Made by a program: the position numbers and the translations under genes
Notes under the pieces: generated by a model
Database searches by the model: none
Told to the model about the DNA's origin: nothing
The model's input: only the letters and a program-made list of their open reading frames with translations
Origin: Streptomyces sp. SID13031
GTDB lineage: Bacteria > Actinomycetota > Actinomycetes > Propionibacteriales > Kribbellaceae
Assembly (NCBI RefSeq): GCF_010548305.1
Contig: NZ_JAAGLV010000001.1
Span: forward strand, 1 to 64,000
Length of the DNA: 64,000 nt
Reading direction: 5' to 3'
Part shown: positions 42,340 to 51,580 of the stretch, piece by piece
How the letters are laid out: the number at the start of each line of letters is the position of its first letter
Position numbering within the stretch: the first letter of the stretch is position 1

Positions 42340-43288
42340 CCCCCCGCACCCCACCGACCCGCTGCCGGACGACTCTGCCGAGCGACCGCAGGACCACGCG
42401 GCTTCCGCAGGCGCCAAGGACCGCGTCGTAGGCGCCCCCCGTCCCGAGCCCAGCTCCGGCGAGCCCGCGATCCGCGTAGTCGACGTCCGGCGCGACTACC
42501 CCCGCCCGCGCACCTCTCTGCTCAAAGCAGCACCCACCGTCCACGCACTGCGCGGCGTCAGCCTCGAAGTACAGGCGGGGGAGCGATTCGGAATCGTAGG
42601 TGAGTCCGGCTGCGGCAAGTCCACCCTGCTCCGGATCATCGCCGCCCTGGACCGCGCCACCTCCGGCCAGGTAGTTGTCGAAGGCACCGACATCACCCGC
42701 CTCCCGGAACGCCGCCTGAAGTTCCTCCGCGAGAACCTCCAGCTCGTCTTCCAGGATCCGATGAGCTCCCTCGACCCGCGCATGCGAGTCCGCGACATCA
42801 TCGCCGAACCCCTCGTAGTACAAGGCCATCCAGCCTCCGGAGAGCGCGTTCGCGAACTCCTGGACGCAGTCGGCCTCTCCGCCGACGCAGGCGACCGCTA
42901 TCCCCACCAATTCTCCGGCGGCCAACGCCAACGCATCTCCATCGCCCGAGCCCTGGCCCCGCGCCCACGCATCCTCATCGCCGACGAACCGGTAAGCGCT
43001 CTCGACGTCTCCGTCCGGGCCCAGGTCCTCAACCTCATCTCTGACCTGGTCGACGAACTCAACCTCACCCTCGTCTTCGTCTCCCACGACCTCTCCGTCA
43101 TCAAGCACGTTTGCGACCGAGTAGCCGTCATGCACGCCGGCGAGATCGTCGAAACCGGCCCCACCGGCCAGGTCTACGCAACCCCCACCCACCCGTACAC
43201 CCGCCGCCTGGTCTCCGCCATCCCCACCCTCCCGCGAGCTTTGGCCGGCGCCACCACCACAGACCTCCTGAGAGGAGCCGCCGAATGA
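42332..43288 (+). CDS. Peptide ABC transporter ATPase, DppF-like
   Basis: A 318-residue ATPase with a Pro/Ala-rich N-terminal extension of about 45 residues. Walker A is IVGESGCGKSTLLRI, the Q-loop LQLVFQDPMSSLDPRM, signature QFSGGQRQRISIARALA, Walker B RILIADEPVSALDVS and H-loop LVFVSHDLSVI. The start overlaps the DppD-like 3' end by 8 bp. The usual Cys-rich C-terminal tail is absent; the protein ends soon after TPTHPYTRRLVSAIP. Confidence 0.94.
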   Translation: MPNPPHPTDPLPDDSAERPQDHAASAGAKDRVVGAPRPEPSSGEPAIRVVDVRRDYPRPRTSLLKAAPTVHALRGVSLEVQAGERFGIVGESGCGKSTLLRIIAALDRATSGQVVVEGTDITRLPERRLKFLRENLQLVFQDPMSSLDPRMRVRDIIAEPLVVQGHPASGERVRELLDAVGLSADAGDRYPHQFSGGQRQRISIARALAPRPRILIADEPVSALDVSVRAQVLNLISDLVDELNLTLVFVSHDLSVIKHVCDRVAVMHAGEIVETGPTGQVYATPTHPYTRRLVSAIPTLPRALAGATTTDLLRGAAE

Positions 43289-44838
43289 ACTTCCCCGAAG
43301 GTCTACCGATCGGCTCCGACTGGCTGCCCACCTTGACCACTGCTCCAGTACATTTCCCGTACGACGGAAGCGTGGTGGCCCAGGTGCCGATCGGCACCGT
43401 CGATCTCGCGCGCCAAGCACTCGAGAACGCGCTCTCCGTCCGAGCCGAGGTTGGCCGCCTGCCCTCCCACATCCGCCGCAAAGCCTTGCAGGGAGCGCTC
43501 TCCGCCGTCGCCGAACAACGCGATGCCTTCGTAGACCTCCTGGTCCTGGAAACCGGCAAGCCCTTGGTCGACTGCAGAGTGGAGGTAGAGCGCACCCTCC
43601 TGACTCTGGAAACCTCAGCCGAAGAAGTAGCCCGCCTCCACGGTGAAACCGTGCCACTCGACCTCCTGCCGAGCGGCGAAGGATTGCAGGGCTTCTGGGT
43701 CCGCAAACCGATCGGCGTGGTGGTCGGCATCACCGGCTTCAACTATCCACTCCTACTCGCCGCCCACAAGCTCGCCCCCGCCCTGGCCGCCGGCTGCCCC
43801 ATCATCGTCAAGCCCGCACCGCAGACCCCATTGGCGACGCTCTGGCTGGTCCACCTCGTACGAGAAGCCTTGGTCGCCGCCGACGCGCCCGCTACCGCCG
43901 TGCAGTTGGTGACCGGCGGCGCAGACGTAGGCGCCACCCTCACCACCGACCGTCGAATCGGCGCCGTCTCTTTCACCGGCTCGGCCGCAGTCGGCCACCA
44001 GATCGCCCGAGACGCCGCCCCAATCAAGGTGCTACTCGAACTCGGCTCCAACTCCGCTCTGGTGGTAGCGGAAGACGCAGACCTGGCCGCGGCCGCGGAC
44101 GCCGTAGTACGGGGTGGCTATTACGCCTCCGGGCAAGCCTGCATCAGCGTCCAACGAGTAATCGTCGTCGAGTCGGTCCGAGCAGCCTTCCTAGCCGAAC
44201 TAGCTCCCCGCCTGGACCAGGTAGTCGTCGGCGACCCCCGCGACCCAGCCACCCGAGTCTCGGCCCTGATCGACGTCCGCTCCACCACCCGAGTTCGCAC
44301 CTGGATAGCCGAGGCAGTCACCGCCGGCGCCACCCTCGCCCACCCCAAACCCAACTCTTCGGCCCCTGCATCGGCACCGCCTGCGCCCGCCTCGGTCGGA
44401 GGTCCCGCGCCGGCCTCCGCGCCCGGCAGCGACACCGCCACCGTCCGCGTCCCGGCTCCCGCGTTCACGGGCGACGGGGTCATCCGGCCGACCGTCCTCC
44501 TCGACCTTCCGCCCGGCCAGCTGGTCTGGGACGAGGAGATCTTCGGCCCGGTGATCGCGATCCGCTCGGTACCCGACATCGCCACCGCCTTCGAGACCGT
44601 CAACGCCTCGCGCTACGGCCTGCACGCGAGCGTTTTCACCAGCTCGCTCGAGACCGCGTTCGCCGCGATCGACCAACTCGACGTCGGGGGAGTGGTCGTC
44701 AACGAGGTCCCCGGCTTCCGCTCCGACGTGATGCCGTACGGCGGCGTGAAGGACTCCGGTACCGGCCGCGAAGGCCCCCGCTTCGCCATCGAGGAACTGA
44801 CCACCACCCGAATGGCAATCATCCGCCCGAAGCCTTGA
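43285..44838 (+). CDS. Aldehyde dehydrogenase with a low-complexity insertion
   Basis: A 517-residue NAD(P)-dependent aldehyde dehydrogenase. The cofactor region reads PIGVVVGITGFNYPLLLAAHKLAPALAAG, the Glu motif LLELGSNSALVV (LELGG in most members) and the catalytic Cys GGYYASGQACISVQRV. Between about residues 350 and 395 a Pro/Ala/Ser-rich stretch replaces the normal short loop. Start supported by GAGGAG and a 4-bp overlap with the ATPase gene. It oxidises an aldehyde formed from the imported compound; the exact substrate is unknown. Confidence 0.9.
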   Translation: MNFPEGLPIGSDWLPTLTTAPVHFPYDGSVVAQVPIGTVDLARQALENALSVRAEVGRLPSHIRRKALQGALSAVAEQRDAFVDLLVLETGKPLVDCRVEVERTLLTLETSAEEVARLHGETVPLDLLPSGEGLQGFWVRKPIGVVVGITGFNYPLLLAAHKLAPALAAGCPIIVKPAPQTPLATLWLVHLVREALVAADAPATAVQLVTGGADVGATLTTDRRIGAVSFTGSAAVGHQIARDAAPIKVLLELGSNSALVVAEDADLAAAADAVVRGGYYASGQACISVQRVIVVESVRAAFLAELAPRLDQVVVGDPRDPATRVSALIDVRSTTRVRTWIAEAVTAGATLAHPKPNSSAPASAPPAPASVGGPAPASAPGSDTATVRVPAPAFTGDGVIRPTVLLDLPPGQLVWDEEIFGPVIAIRSVPDIATAFETVNASRYGLHASVFTSSLETAFAAIDQLDVGGVVVNEVPGFRSDVMPYGGVKDSGTGREGPRFAIEELTTTRMAIIRPKP

Positions 44839-44863
44839 CCGACACCTCGAGGAAGGATCCACG

Positions 44864-45634
44864 ATGACCGACTATGCGAACCTGTTCCGGCTGGACGGCA
44901 AGCACGCGGTCGTCGTTGGTGCAGGCAGCGGGATCGGCCGCGAGTCCGCCCTGGCCCTGGCCGCCCACGGTGCCCGCGTCACCGCCGCCGACCGCGACCT
45001 AACCTCCGCCGAGCAGACCGTTGCGCTCGGCAACGACCTAACGCCGTACCAGCTGGACGTCCTCGACGAAGCAGCAGTCATCCAATCGGCCCAAGACCTC
45101 GGCGACGTCGACGTACTCGTATTCACCGCCGCGACCAACGTCCGCAAACGCATCCTCGACTACACCGGCGAAGAGTTCGACCGCGTCGTGGCACTCAACC
45201 TCCGCGCGTCGTTCGACCTCATCCGCGCCTTTGGCGGACCCATGGCAACCCGCGGCCGCGGCAGCATCATGGGCTTCAGCTCGATCCGCGCAACCACCGT
45301 CGAGCCCGGCCAATCGGTGTACGCGGCAACCAAAGCCGGCCTCGTCCAGCTCTTGAGGACGGCCGCCGCCGAACTCGGCCCCAACGGTGTACGCGTCAAC
45401 GCCATCGCCCCCGGCGTGGTCGAAACCCCCCTCACCGCCCAAATCAAGGCCGACCCAGCCTGGTACGACGCCTACGCCCAGAAGAGCGCCCTGGGCCGCT
45501 GGGCCACCCCGAACGAACTCGCTGGCGCAGTCGTCTACCTCGCCTCCGACGCCTCCTCCTTCGTCACCGGCAGCGTCCTCCACGTCGACGGCGGCTGGAC
45601 CGCTGTCGACGGCCGCTTCACCCCTCCGAACTGA
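44864..45634 (+). CDS. SDR-family oxidoreductase
   Basis: A 256-residue short-chain dehydrogenase. The cofactor motif is VVVGAGSGIGRESALALA (TGxxxGIG variant), an N in FTAATNV, catalytic Ser in IMGFSSIRA, and YAATKAG with Tyr and Lys. The C-terminal FVTGSVLHVDGGWTA is the classical SDR end. GGAAGG site 25 bases after the ALDH gene. It likely converts an alcohol or keto intermediate in the same pathway. Confidence 0.94.
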   Translation: MTDYANLFRLDGKHAVVVGAGSGIGRESALALAAHGARVTAADRDLTSAEQTVALGNDLTPYQLDVLDEAAVIQSAQDLGDVDVLVFTAATNVRKRILDYTGEEFDRVVALNLRASFDLIRAFGGPMATRGRGSIMGFSSIRATTVEPGQSVYAATKAGLVQLLRTAAAELGPNGVRVNAIAPGVVETPLTAQIKADPAWYDAYAQKSALGRWATPNELAGAVVYLASDASSFVTGSVLHVDGGWTAVDGRFTPPN

Positions 45635-45651
45635 CTCGCCTGGAGCCCAAG

Positions 45652-47076
45652 ATGACTGAGAGCCTGGCCGACCTATCTGCCGTCGAACTCATTTCCCGTT
45701 ACCAGGAAGGCTCTCTGTCGCCCGTCGAGGTACTAGAGGACGTGCTCGCCCGAGTCGACTCCCTCGAGCCAAAGCTCTGCGCCCTCTACGCGCCGGACCC
45801 CACCTCGGCCCGCGCCGCAGCCCGCGATTCGGAGTACAGATGGCGTACAGGCGACCCAGTCGGCCCACTGGACGGCGTACCGATCACCATCAAGGAAAAC
45901 ATCGCCACCCGCGGCACCCCAGTACCGCAAGGAACAGCAGCAACCGACCTGACCCCGGCCACCGAAGACGCACCCGCAGCAGCCCGCCTCAGAGCAGCCG
46001 GTGCGCTCATCTTCAGCAAGACCACCATGCCGGAGTACGGCATGCTCTCCTCCGGCGTCTCCACCTTCCACCACCTCTCCCGCAACCCGTGGGACCTCAC
46101 CCGTACTCCGGGAGGCTCCAGTGCAGGCGCTGGCGCAGCAGCCGCCGCCGGCTACGGCCCCATCCACCTGGGTACCGACATCGGCGGCTCCATCCGCCTC
46201 CCTGCCGGCTGGTGCGGAGTAGTAGGGCTCAAACCAACCCACGGCCGAGTAGCAGTCGGCAACCCCTACCCGGGCAGAGCAATCGGCCCCCTAGCCCGTA
46301 CTGCCGCCGATGCCGCGCTAGCGCTGACCGTCATGTCCGGCCCCGACCGCCGCGATTACACCTCCCTGCCACACCTCGCCGACAGCTACAACCCAGCCCC
46401 AGACCTGCCACACACTGCCGGCGACCACAGCTCAGCCCTAGACCCGCGTGGCGTCCGCATCGCTCTACTACTCGACGCGGGCCTAGGCCTCCCGGTAGAC
46501 CCCGAGGTAGCTGCAGCAGTCTCCGTCGCCGCAGCCCTGCTGGAGAAGGCCGGTGCCATCGTCGAACCGATCCCGCCGATCATCACCCGCGAAATGCTCG
46601 ATGGCCTCGACCACTTCTGGCGCGTCCGGTCGGCGTATGACATCAACGCTCTCCCCGAAGACCGCCGCGCCAAGGTACTCCCAGAAATTCGCCGCTGGGT
46701 CTCGACCGCCACCGACCTGACCGCCTTCGACGTCTTCCACGGTCACACACAGATGCACGCCATGGCCGTGGCTGTCGACAAGGCCTTCGCCGACTACGAC
46801 TTCATCCTGTCCCCGGTCGCCCCGATCACAGCCTTCGCCGCCGATCTCGCCTACCCGACCGACGACCCCCTGAAGCCCTTCGAACACATCGCCTTCACCG
46901 TCCCGTACAACATGTCCACCCATCCCGCCGCCACCATCAACTGCGGCTTCTCCACAACAGGCCTCCCCATCGGCCTACAAATCGCCGCCCCCCGCTTCAA
47001 CGATCTGGCGGCACTCGGACTGGCCGCCTTCGTCGACTCCGCTCAGCCAGATCACCGCCCTTGGCCGAGCACCTGA
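45652..47076 (+). CDS. Cytoplasmic amidase-signature amidohydrolase
   Basis: A 474-residue amidase without signal peptide. The triad is visible: Lys in GVPITIKENIA, cis-Ser in GGSSAGAGA and nucleophile Ser in TDIGGSIRLPAG. The gene begins 17 bases after the SDR stop, the last of the import operon. It probably opens an amide bond of the imported molecule before SDR and ALDH act. Its stop abuts the stop of the convergent XRE gene with no gap. Confidence 0.93.
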   Translation: MTESLADLSAVELISRYQEGSLSPVEVLEDVLARVDSLEPKLCALYAPDPTSARAAARDSEYRWRTGDPVGPLDGVPITIKENIATRGTPVPQGTAATDLTPATEDAPAAARLRAAGALIFSKTTMPEYGMLSSGVSTFHHLSRNPWDLTRTPGGSSAGAGAAAAAGYGPIHLGTDIGGSIRLPAGWCGVVGLKPTHGRVAVGNPYPGRAIGPLARTAADAALALTVMSGPDRRDYTSLPHLADSYNPAPDLPHTAGDHSSALDPRGVRIALLLDAGLGLPVDPEVAAAVSVAAALLEKAGAIVEPIPPIITREMLDGLDHFWRVRSAYDINALPEDRRAKVLPEIRRWVSTATDLTAFDVFHGHTQMHAMAVAVDKAFADYDFILSPVAPITAFAADLAYPTDDPLKPFEHIAFTVPYNMSTHPAATINCGFSTTGLPIGLQIAAPRFNDLAALGLAAFVDSAQPDHRPWPST

Positions 47077-48339
47077 TCAGGCGAGCCTGAGCTGTGGGCG
47101 GTGATCGCTGCCGGCCTTCAAAATCTCCACGAGCACAGGCTCGGGAAGATGCAGCTCATCAGCCAGCTGGTCCGACCCGAAGCCAGACTTCTCCAACAAC
47201 TCAAACGTGAGCTGCAGCAAGGTCGGTGCCTCGATCGCCGTCAGCGGCCCTGGCTCCGGAAACCCCCACTCGTTGAGCTGTTGCATGCCCCGTCGATACG
47301 CATTGGGCGTCAGCACACCAAGGTGATGCGCCCGATAGACGAGCGCCTTCAACGAGACACCCCACCGCTGCTTGAGATGATGCAGCTTCTCCCAATCAAG
47401 CCGCCGGGGGAGCTCCTCGACGATCTCGTCCGCCGGCATCAGGAACTCCGCCGCAAACGAGTCCGCCTCCTTCTCCACGATCCGCGACCCCGGCGCGGCA
47501 TCGAAATGCATCACCAGATGAGCAAGCTCGTGCGCCGAATCAAACCGCGCGCGGGCAGCATCAGCCTTAGCCGGATTGAGCAGCACGACCGGCCGAGTAG
47601 GCAGATGCGCCGAGAACGCATCGACCGATTGCGAGATCTCCGGCAGGCGCAGTACCAGAACCCCCGCCGCCTCGAGCATCCTGACGACGTGCGGCACAGG
47701 TCCGGCCCTGAGCTCGAAATGCGCGCGGGCCTCGGCCGCCAACTTCGCGATGTCCGCAAGATCAGGAGCCTCCGGCGCCCGCAGATCAGGCAGCAACAGA
47801 TGCGGCAACTCAACATGCTGCTCAAGAGCAGTCAGTACATCGGCCGCCAACTCGGCGAACGCAAGCGCCCGATCCCGCTGAAGCTGACTAGTCGTCCGCA
47901 GACTCCTGAAATGCGGACTCGAAGCCGACCCCGGCTGCAACGACCGCCCCAACGTGAAGAACTCACCCGGCACCCCGAGCGCCAACGCCATCGCCGCTAC
48001 CAACGGCAAAGTGGGCCTCGTCTGCCCGCGCTCGAACTGACTGACCGCCGCCGGAGTAACCCGAATCAGATCAGCCAACTCAGTACGCCGAAGCCCCCTG
48101 AGCCGCCGAGCCAACGCAAGCCGAAGCGGATCAAACCGCACCGCAACCCCCACGGCTCGCCGCTCCTTCGCACCCGACTCGACGCGCACAGCAACCTTCG
48201 CGGTGCGGCGCTCCGCAGGATCTGACTCGAGGCGTACGGCGACATCCGCGGACGGGCGACCCTCAGGATCCGGGTCGAGGCGTGCGGCAGTGTCCTCGGA
48301 CCGGGATTTCTTCGGGTCCGAGGTTGGCTCAGGCGCCAT
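47077..48339 (-). CDS. XRE-type HTH regulator with ImmA/IrrE metallopeptidase domain and N-terminal repeats
   Basis: A 420-residue protein. Residues about 14-77 consist of four 16-residue units of similar pattern (…VAVRLESDPAERR…), the last leading into the usual family start VAVRFDPLRLALARR. The HTH follows (RTELADLIRVTPAAVSQFERGQTRP). The C-terminal half is an ImmA/IrrE metallopeptidase with HELAH at about residue 268 and EKEADSFAAEFLMP as the third ligand. Such proteins cleave cognate repressors or act as stress sensors. The ATG at 48339 is used; it overlaps the upstream partner gene by 11 bp. Confidence 0.9.
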   Translation of the reverse strand: MAPEPTSDPKKSRSEDTAARLDPDPEGRPSADVAVRLESDPAERRTAKVAVRVESGAKERRAVGVAVRFDPLRLALARRLRGLRRTELADLIRVTPAAVSQFERGQTRPTLPLVAAMALALGVPGEFFTLGRSLQPGSASSPHFRSLRTTSQLQRDRALAFAELAADVLTALEQHVELPHLLLPDLRAPEAPDLADIAKLAAEARAHFELRAGPVPHVVRMLEAAGVLVLRLPEISQSVDAFSAHLPTRPVVLLNPAKADAARARFDSAHELAHLVMHFDAAPGSRIVEKEADSFAAEFLMPADEIVEELPRRLDWEKLHHLKQRWGVSLKALVYRAHHLGVLTPNAYRRGMQQLNEWGFPEPGPLTAIEAPTLLQLTFELLEKSGFGSDQLADELHLPEPVLVEILKAGSDHRPQLRLA

Positions 48340-49027
48340 CGTTTCCGGCCGCCTGCTGCTCGGTACCACGGAGACGGACGGCGATCGGCGGTACCGGACG
48401 TTGGTCGAACCGGTCAGCGTCGTACCCAACCGCCGGCACGATGGGGAGCTGATCACCGGGCAGATCCCGATGCACCAACTGCACAGCGAACCACGGCCCG
48501 GCGCCATCCTTGGTGTCCCGCGGAAAGCCCAGGTGCGCGGCAACTTCGCCCGTCTCGGCGTCACCAGCCCAGGCGAGATGCAGATACCGCGGCGACCCCG
48601 ACGCCGCGTTCGCCGCCAACTCGACATCCGGCGACTCGAACCCTTCGAACAGCTGGAGCTGTTGGCTGTTCGCCGCCGGCCCCTGATGCCTGGTCGCGGA
48701 GGAGTCCCAGTCGATGGAGTACGGGTCCGCAAGTACGGTCTTCCCCGGCAACTTCGAGGCGCGTAGTACCCGCCCGAGATGGACAACCCGCAGCGAGTTG
48801 CCCTGCAGATCGGCGAGCACGTCCCTGCGTTGAGCAAACTCCTGGACGGTCCTGTTCGCGTAGTTGCGCGCCGACCCCATCCCCAGCGTCACGGCATCAT
48901 CGCCGAGCGCCGGTTCGTGCCGATCGAGGTTGGTACGCCAGACGTCGCGCAGCAACCCGATCAGCTCGGGCAGCACACCACTGGCAGTCCAGTCGGACGC
49001 CACCTCAGCGAGCAGCTCTTCATGCAT
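48329..49027 (-). CDS. Partner protein of the XRE-ImmA regulator, unknown function
   Basis: A 232-residue soluble protein starting MHEELLAEVASDWTASGVLPELIGLLRD. The C-terminal part has an Asp/Pro-rich stretch (WAGDAETGEVAAHLGFPRDTKDGAGPWF). No recognised domain. Upstream TATAAC lies 7 bases before the ATG, which would give a leaderless mRNA; the -35 is unclear. It is translationally coupled to the XRE-ImmA gene, so it may be its target, antitoxin or co-sensor. Confidence 0.72.
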   Translation of the reverse strand: MHEELLAEVASDWTASGVLPELIGLLRDVWRTNLDRHEPALGDDAVTLGMGSARNYANRTVQEFAQRRDVLADLQGNSLRVVHLGRVLRASKLPGKTVLADPYSIDWDSSATRHQGPAANSQQLQLFEGFESPDVELAANAASGSPRYLHLAWAGDAETGEVAAHLGFPRDTKDGAGPWFAVQLVHRDLPGDQLPIVPAVGYDADRFDQRPVPPIAVRLRGTEQQAAGNDGA

Positions 49028-49119
49028 GCGACCAGTTATAGCGGAACCCCCGGACAGTTGCCGGGAAATCAAGTGGGAGTGTCGCCAGATCCTCGGGGAG
49101 ATCGCACTTTCGTCGAGGC

Positions 49120-50013
49120 TCAGTACTTCCCGTAGACCTGGACTTTCGTACCGATCGGGGTCTCGGCGAAGATCTCGTGGATCTGTGGGCGCATGACTCG
49201 GACGCAGCGATGGCTGGCCGGGTAGGTCTTGATCAACGAGTTGACCCGGCTGCCGTGCAGTGCGATCCCCGGCCGGTCCTTGAGGAAGTAGATCGAGTCA
49301 TACATGTACGCGTCGTCATACAGGCTGCTCTCATGCGCCCCGGCCCACTTGCGCCAGACCGTACCGGTGCGGTTGGGCGTCTCGTACCCCGGCCCGCCGG
49401 TGGACACCCAGACGATCCGGCGAATCTCCTTGCCGACGATCTGGTAGAGCACCAGGCAGGTCTTGTTGACATAGATCCCCGGCGCCTTGTTCGCTGCCGG
49501 CCGCTTAGTTGCCGTCAGCACCGATCGCACATCCTCAGCAGTCAGCCCACCGCGACTGACGGGCATCCCATTCGTCTCCCGCCACGCACACAACGCCTGC
49601 TTGGCCCGCTTGGTGATGTCACCGTCGACATCTCCCACGGGATACCCAAGTGCATCGAGCTTGGCCTCCACCTGCTTCGCGTACGCCGCCACGGGCCGCG
49701 GCTTCGGCCTGACCGTCGGCTTCACGGTCGGAGTCGCGGTCGGCGCCGACGTGGGCTGGCCGGTCGGCGTACCCGGCGTACCCGGAGTACTGGGCGTGCC
49801 CGAAGTACTCGGTGTGCTTGACGTGCTGGGCGTACTCGAGGTGCTCGGCGTGCCGCTAGGCGTGGTACTGGGTTCCGCCGTCGGGCTACTGGACGACGGC
49901 GCGGAAGCGCTCGGCGTACCGGAAGAACCCGAATCGGCCGCCACATCCGCGCATCCCGTCAACGTGATGGCAAGCAGGGCGGTACAAGCAACGAGACCAC
50001 GTCCTCGAGACAC
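49120..50013 (-). CDS. L,D-transpeptidase lipoprotein with peptidoglycan-binding domain
   Basis: A 297-residue exported protein. The signal ends LTGC (Cys about residue 20), so it is a probable lipoprotein. A long Ser/Thr/Pro linker of TPST-like repeats follows (about 30-105), then a PG-binding-1 domain (AKQVEAKLDALGYPVGDVDG), then a YkuD catalytic domain with HGSRVNSL and SHRCVRV, where Cys is the nucleophile. It would make 3-3 cross-links in the cell wall. The GTG at 50013 is preferred (AAGGGG upstream) to the GTG at 50034. Confidence 0.93.
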   Translation of the reverse strand: MSRGRGLVACTALLAITLTGCADVAADSGSSGTPSASAPSSSSPTAEPSTTPSGTPSTSSTPSTSSTPSTSGTPSTPGTPGTPTGQPTSAPTATPTVKPTVRPKPRPVAAYAKQVEAKLDALGYPVGDVDGDITKRAKQALCAWRETNGMPVSRGGLTAEDVRSVLTATKRPAANKAPGIYVNKTCLVLYQIVGKEIRRIVWVSTGGPGYETPNRTGTVWRKWAGAHESSLYDDAYMYDSIYFLKDRPGIALHGSRVNSLIKTYPASHRCVRVMRPQIHEIFAETPIGTKVQVYGKY

Positions 50014-50190
50014 GATTCCCCTTTCCGTCGGCACTTCTCAGACTCGCAGAGGGGCAGCGCCATCAGCCGAAGACCCGCCGTACGCAACCGCCGCCCGCCG
50101 AGGCTAGTACCAACACCGGTTCCCGCACTCACCCTTCCCCACACCCGTCACCGAACCGTTGCCATCGGCCTCATCCCGCTCCCACAACCA

Positions 50191-50227
50191 AAAGGCAGGC
50201 CGAACCCCAAGGGGTCGGCCTGCCTTT
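50191..50227 (-). terminator. Intrinsic terminator for the 135-residue gene
   Basis: AAAGGCAGGCCGAACCCC and GGGGTCGGCCTGCCTTT form a 17-bp stem with one bulge and an AA loop. On the minus strand the stem is followed by TTTTGG. It lies 13 bases after the stop of the gene at 50241. Confidence 0.85.
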
Positions 50228-50240
50228 CGGAAAGCTCGAT

Positions 50241-50648
50241 TCAGAGCCCGAGATCCCTGAGGAACTCCGGCTTGTAGGCCTGCATCACCACGTACCGCGG
50301 ATCGGGCGTCTCCACACCCTCATAGCTCGGCTCAGGCGCACCCGCCTCATCCACCGGCGTACTGGGGTCGACCCACTCCTGCTTGGCATGACTCCACCGT
50401 GTCAACGTGAAATCCGCACTCAGCCGATCATCAGCGACAAGCTCGCGCACAGTCTTCTCAGCCTCACGCGCATCGCCCTCGGTGTTGGCATAGATCAGCA
50501 ACCGAGACCCATCCCGAGTCACCGTCACCTGCCCGCCAAGCCGCTTCTCCGCCGCATGATCAAGATCAACCGCCCGCAACCGCTCCAAGAACGACAACCC
50601 ATGCTCAGCGTCATCCAACTCAACCTCAACACGGTACTCATCAGCCAT
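50241..50648 (-). CDS. Conserved hypothetical protein, 135 residues
   Basis: A small acidic protein starting MADEYRVEVELDDAEHGLSFLERLRA. The beta-alpha-beta rhythm (YRVEVEL, QVTVTRDGSRLLIYANTEGDAREAEKTVREL) suggests a ferredoxin-like fold. It is known as a hypothetical in many actinobacteria; no function is recognised. The start at 50648 is chosen over 50711 because AGGGG is adjacent. A strong terminator follows. Confidence 0.75.
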   Translation of the reverse strand: MADEYRVEVELDDAEHGLSFLERLRAVDLDHAAEKRLGGQVTVTRDGSRLLIYANTEGDAREAEKTVRELVADDRLSADFTLTRWSHAKQEWVDPSTPVDEAGAPEPSYEGVETPDPRYVVMQAYKPEFLRDLGL

Positions 50649-50691
50649 AACCCCTACCCTACCGACCACAGGACCAGGATCCGCGCAGCCC

Positions 50692-51489
50692 TCAACCTGG
50701 CGGCCAGCCACAGCACTTCTTGTACTTCACCCCAGACCCACACCAACACGGCTCGTTGCGCTTGGGTGGCCACTCGACCCTCGCGCCCCCGTCATGCCCG
50801 CTGACGATGGTCTGGAGATCCTCGAGGTGTCTGGCGTCGTCGGTGAGTCCTTGGAGCCGCTTCCAGTCGGCGAGGCTCATCCTGTTCGCGACGATCCGCC
50901 CTCCGCCCCTGGCTCGAAGTACTGCTTCGATTTCGAGGTAGTAGGCGTCGGGTTGCTCCGGGAAGGTTCCTCGTGGTCGAGACTGGGTCAGCGCCGCCAG
51001 CGCTCCACGATCCCAGAAACGAGGTTGCTCGTCGGCCACCTGGCTCTCGGCCACTAGGTCGAGCAGTCTCCAGCTCTTGGCCATGCCTTCGGCGGAGTCG
51101 ATCCCGATGAGCAGATCGGCGTCGGAGAGTGGGATGTCGAGTTCCCATTTCAGCCTGCGGCGGGCTGCCGCCAGGTGAAGGTACCCGGCTGCATGTACTG
51201 GGCTCCGAAGGCCTTCGGGTGTGATGGTTTCCATCGCCAGCAGATACATGCCGAGAGCCAGTGCCGGCTTGTGGTCCTCGACTATCTCGATGGCGCGCAG
51301 CCACGGCTCGCTCAAGAATGTTGCACTGGACAGCACGGCGTTCAGCTCGGCATAGGCATCAGCATCCTCGTTTTCATCGAAGAGATACTCGGCGTGGTCG
51401 AGGTGAGCCTGATCGGCGTCCTCACCTCGATCGTCGGACAGGGCGGGGGCACAGCAGGCGCGGAGCTTCTCCGCGATCGAATCGTCCAT
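50692..51489 (-). CDS. SEC-C motif protein
   Basis: A 265-residue soluble protein. The last residues carry the SEC-C zinc motif RNEPCWCGSGVKYKKCC, found in SecA and in many stand-alone proteins. The rest is helical (AYAELNAVLSSATFLSEPWL) and TPR-like. Start at 51489 is placed at MDDSIAEKL; the frame stays open to 51717 but that extension covers the inverted repeat at 51581. Role unknown. Confidence 0.78.
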   Translation of the reverse strand: MDDSIAEKLRACCAPALSDDRGEDADQAHLDHAEYLFDENEDADAYAELNAVLSSATFLSEPWLRAIEIVEDHKPALALGMYLLAMETITPEGLRSPVHAAGYLHLAAARRRLKWELDIPLSDADLLIGIDSAEGMAKSWRLLDLVAESQVADEQPRFWDRGALAALTQSRPRGTFPEQPDAYYLEIEAVLRARGGGRIVANRMSLADWKRLQGLTDDARHLEDLQTIVSGHDGGARVEWPPKRNEPCWCGSGVKYKKCCGWPPG

Positions 51490-51580
51490 GCCAGAGAAAA
51501 TATGGACTTCCCACCTCAGCCGCGGACCTCTTCCAAACCTGTGGACAACAGACCTGGTCAGCCCGCATTTCGCCTCGCGT

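Noticed and set aside
42089-43657. 522-codon minus-strand frame opposite the ABC ATPase gene
   Set aside because: Gly/Val/Asp-rich antisense shadow of a protein with clear Walker motifs.
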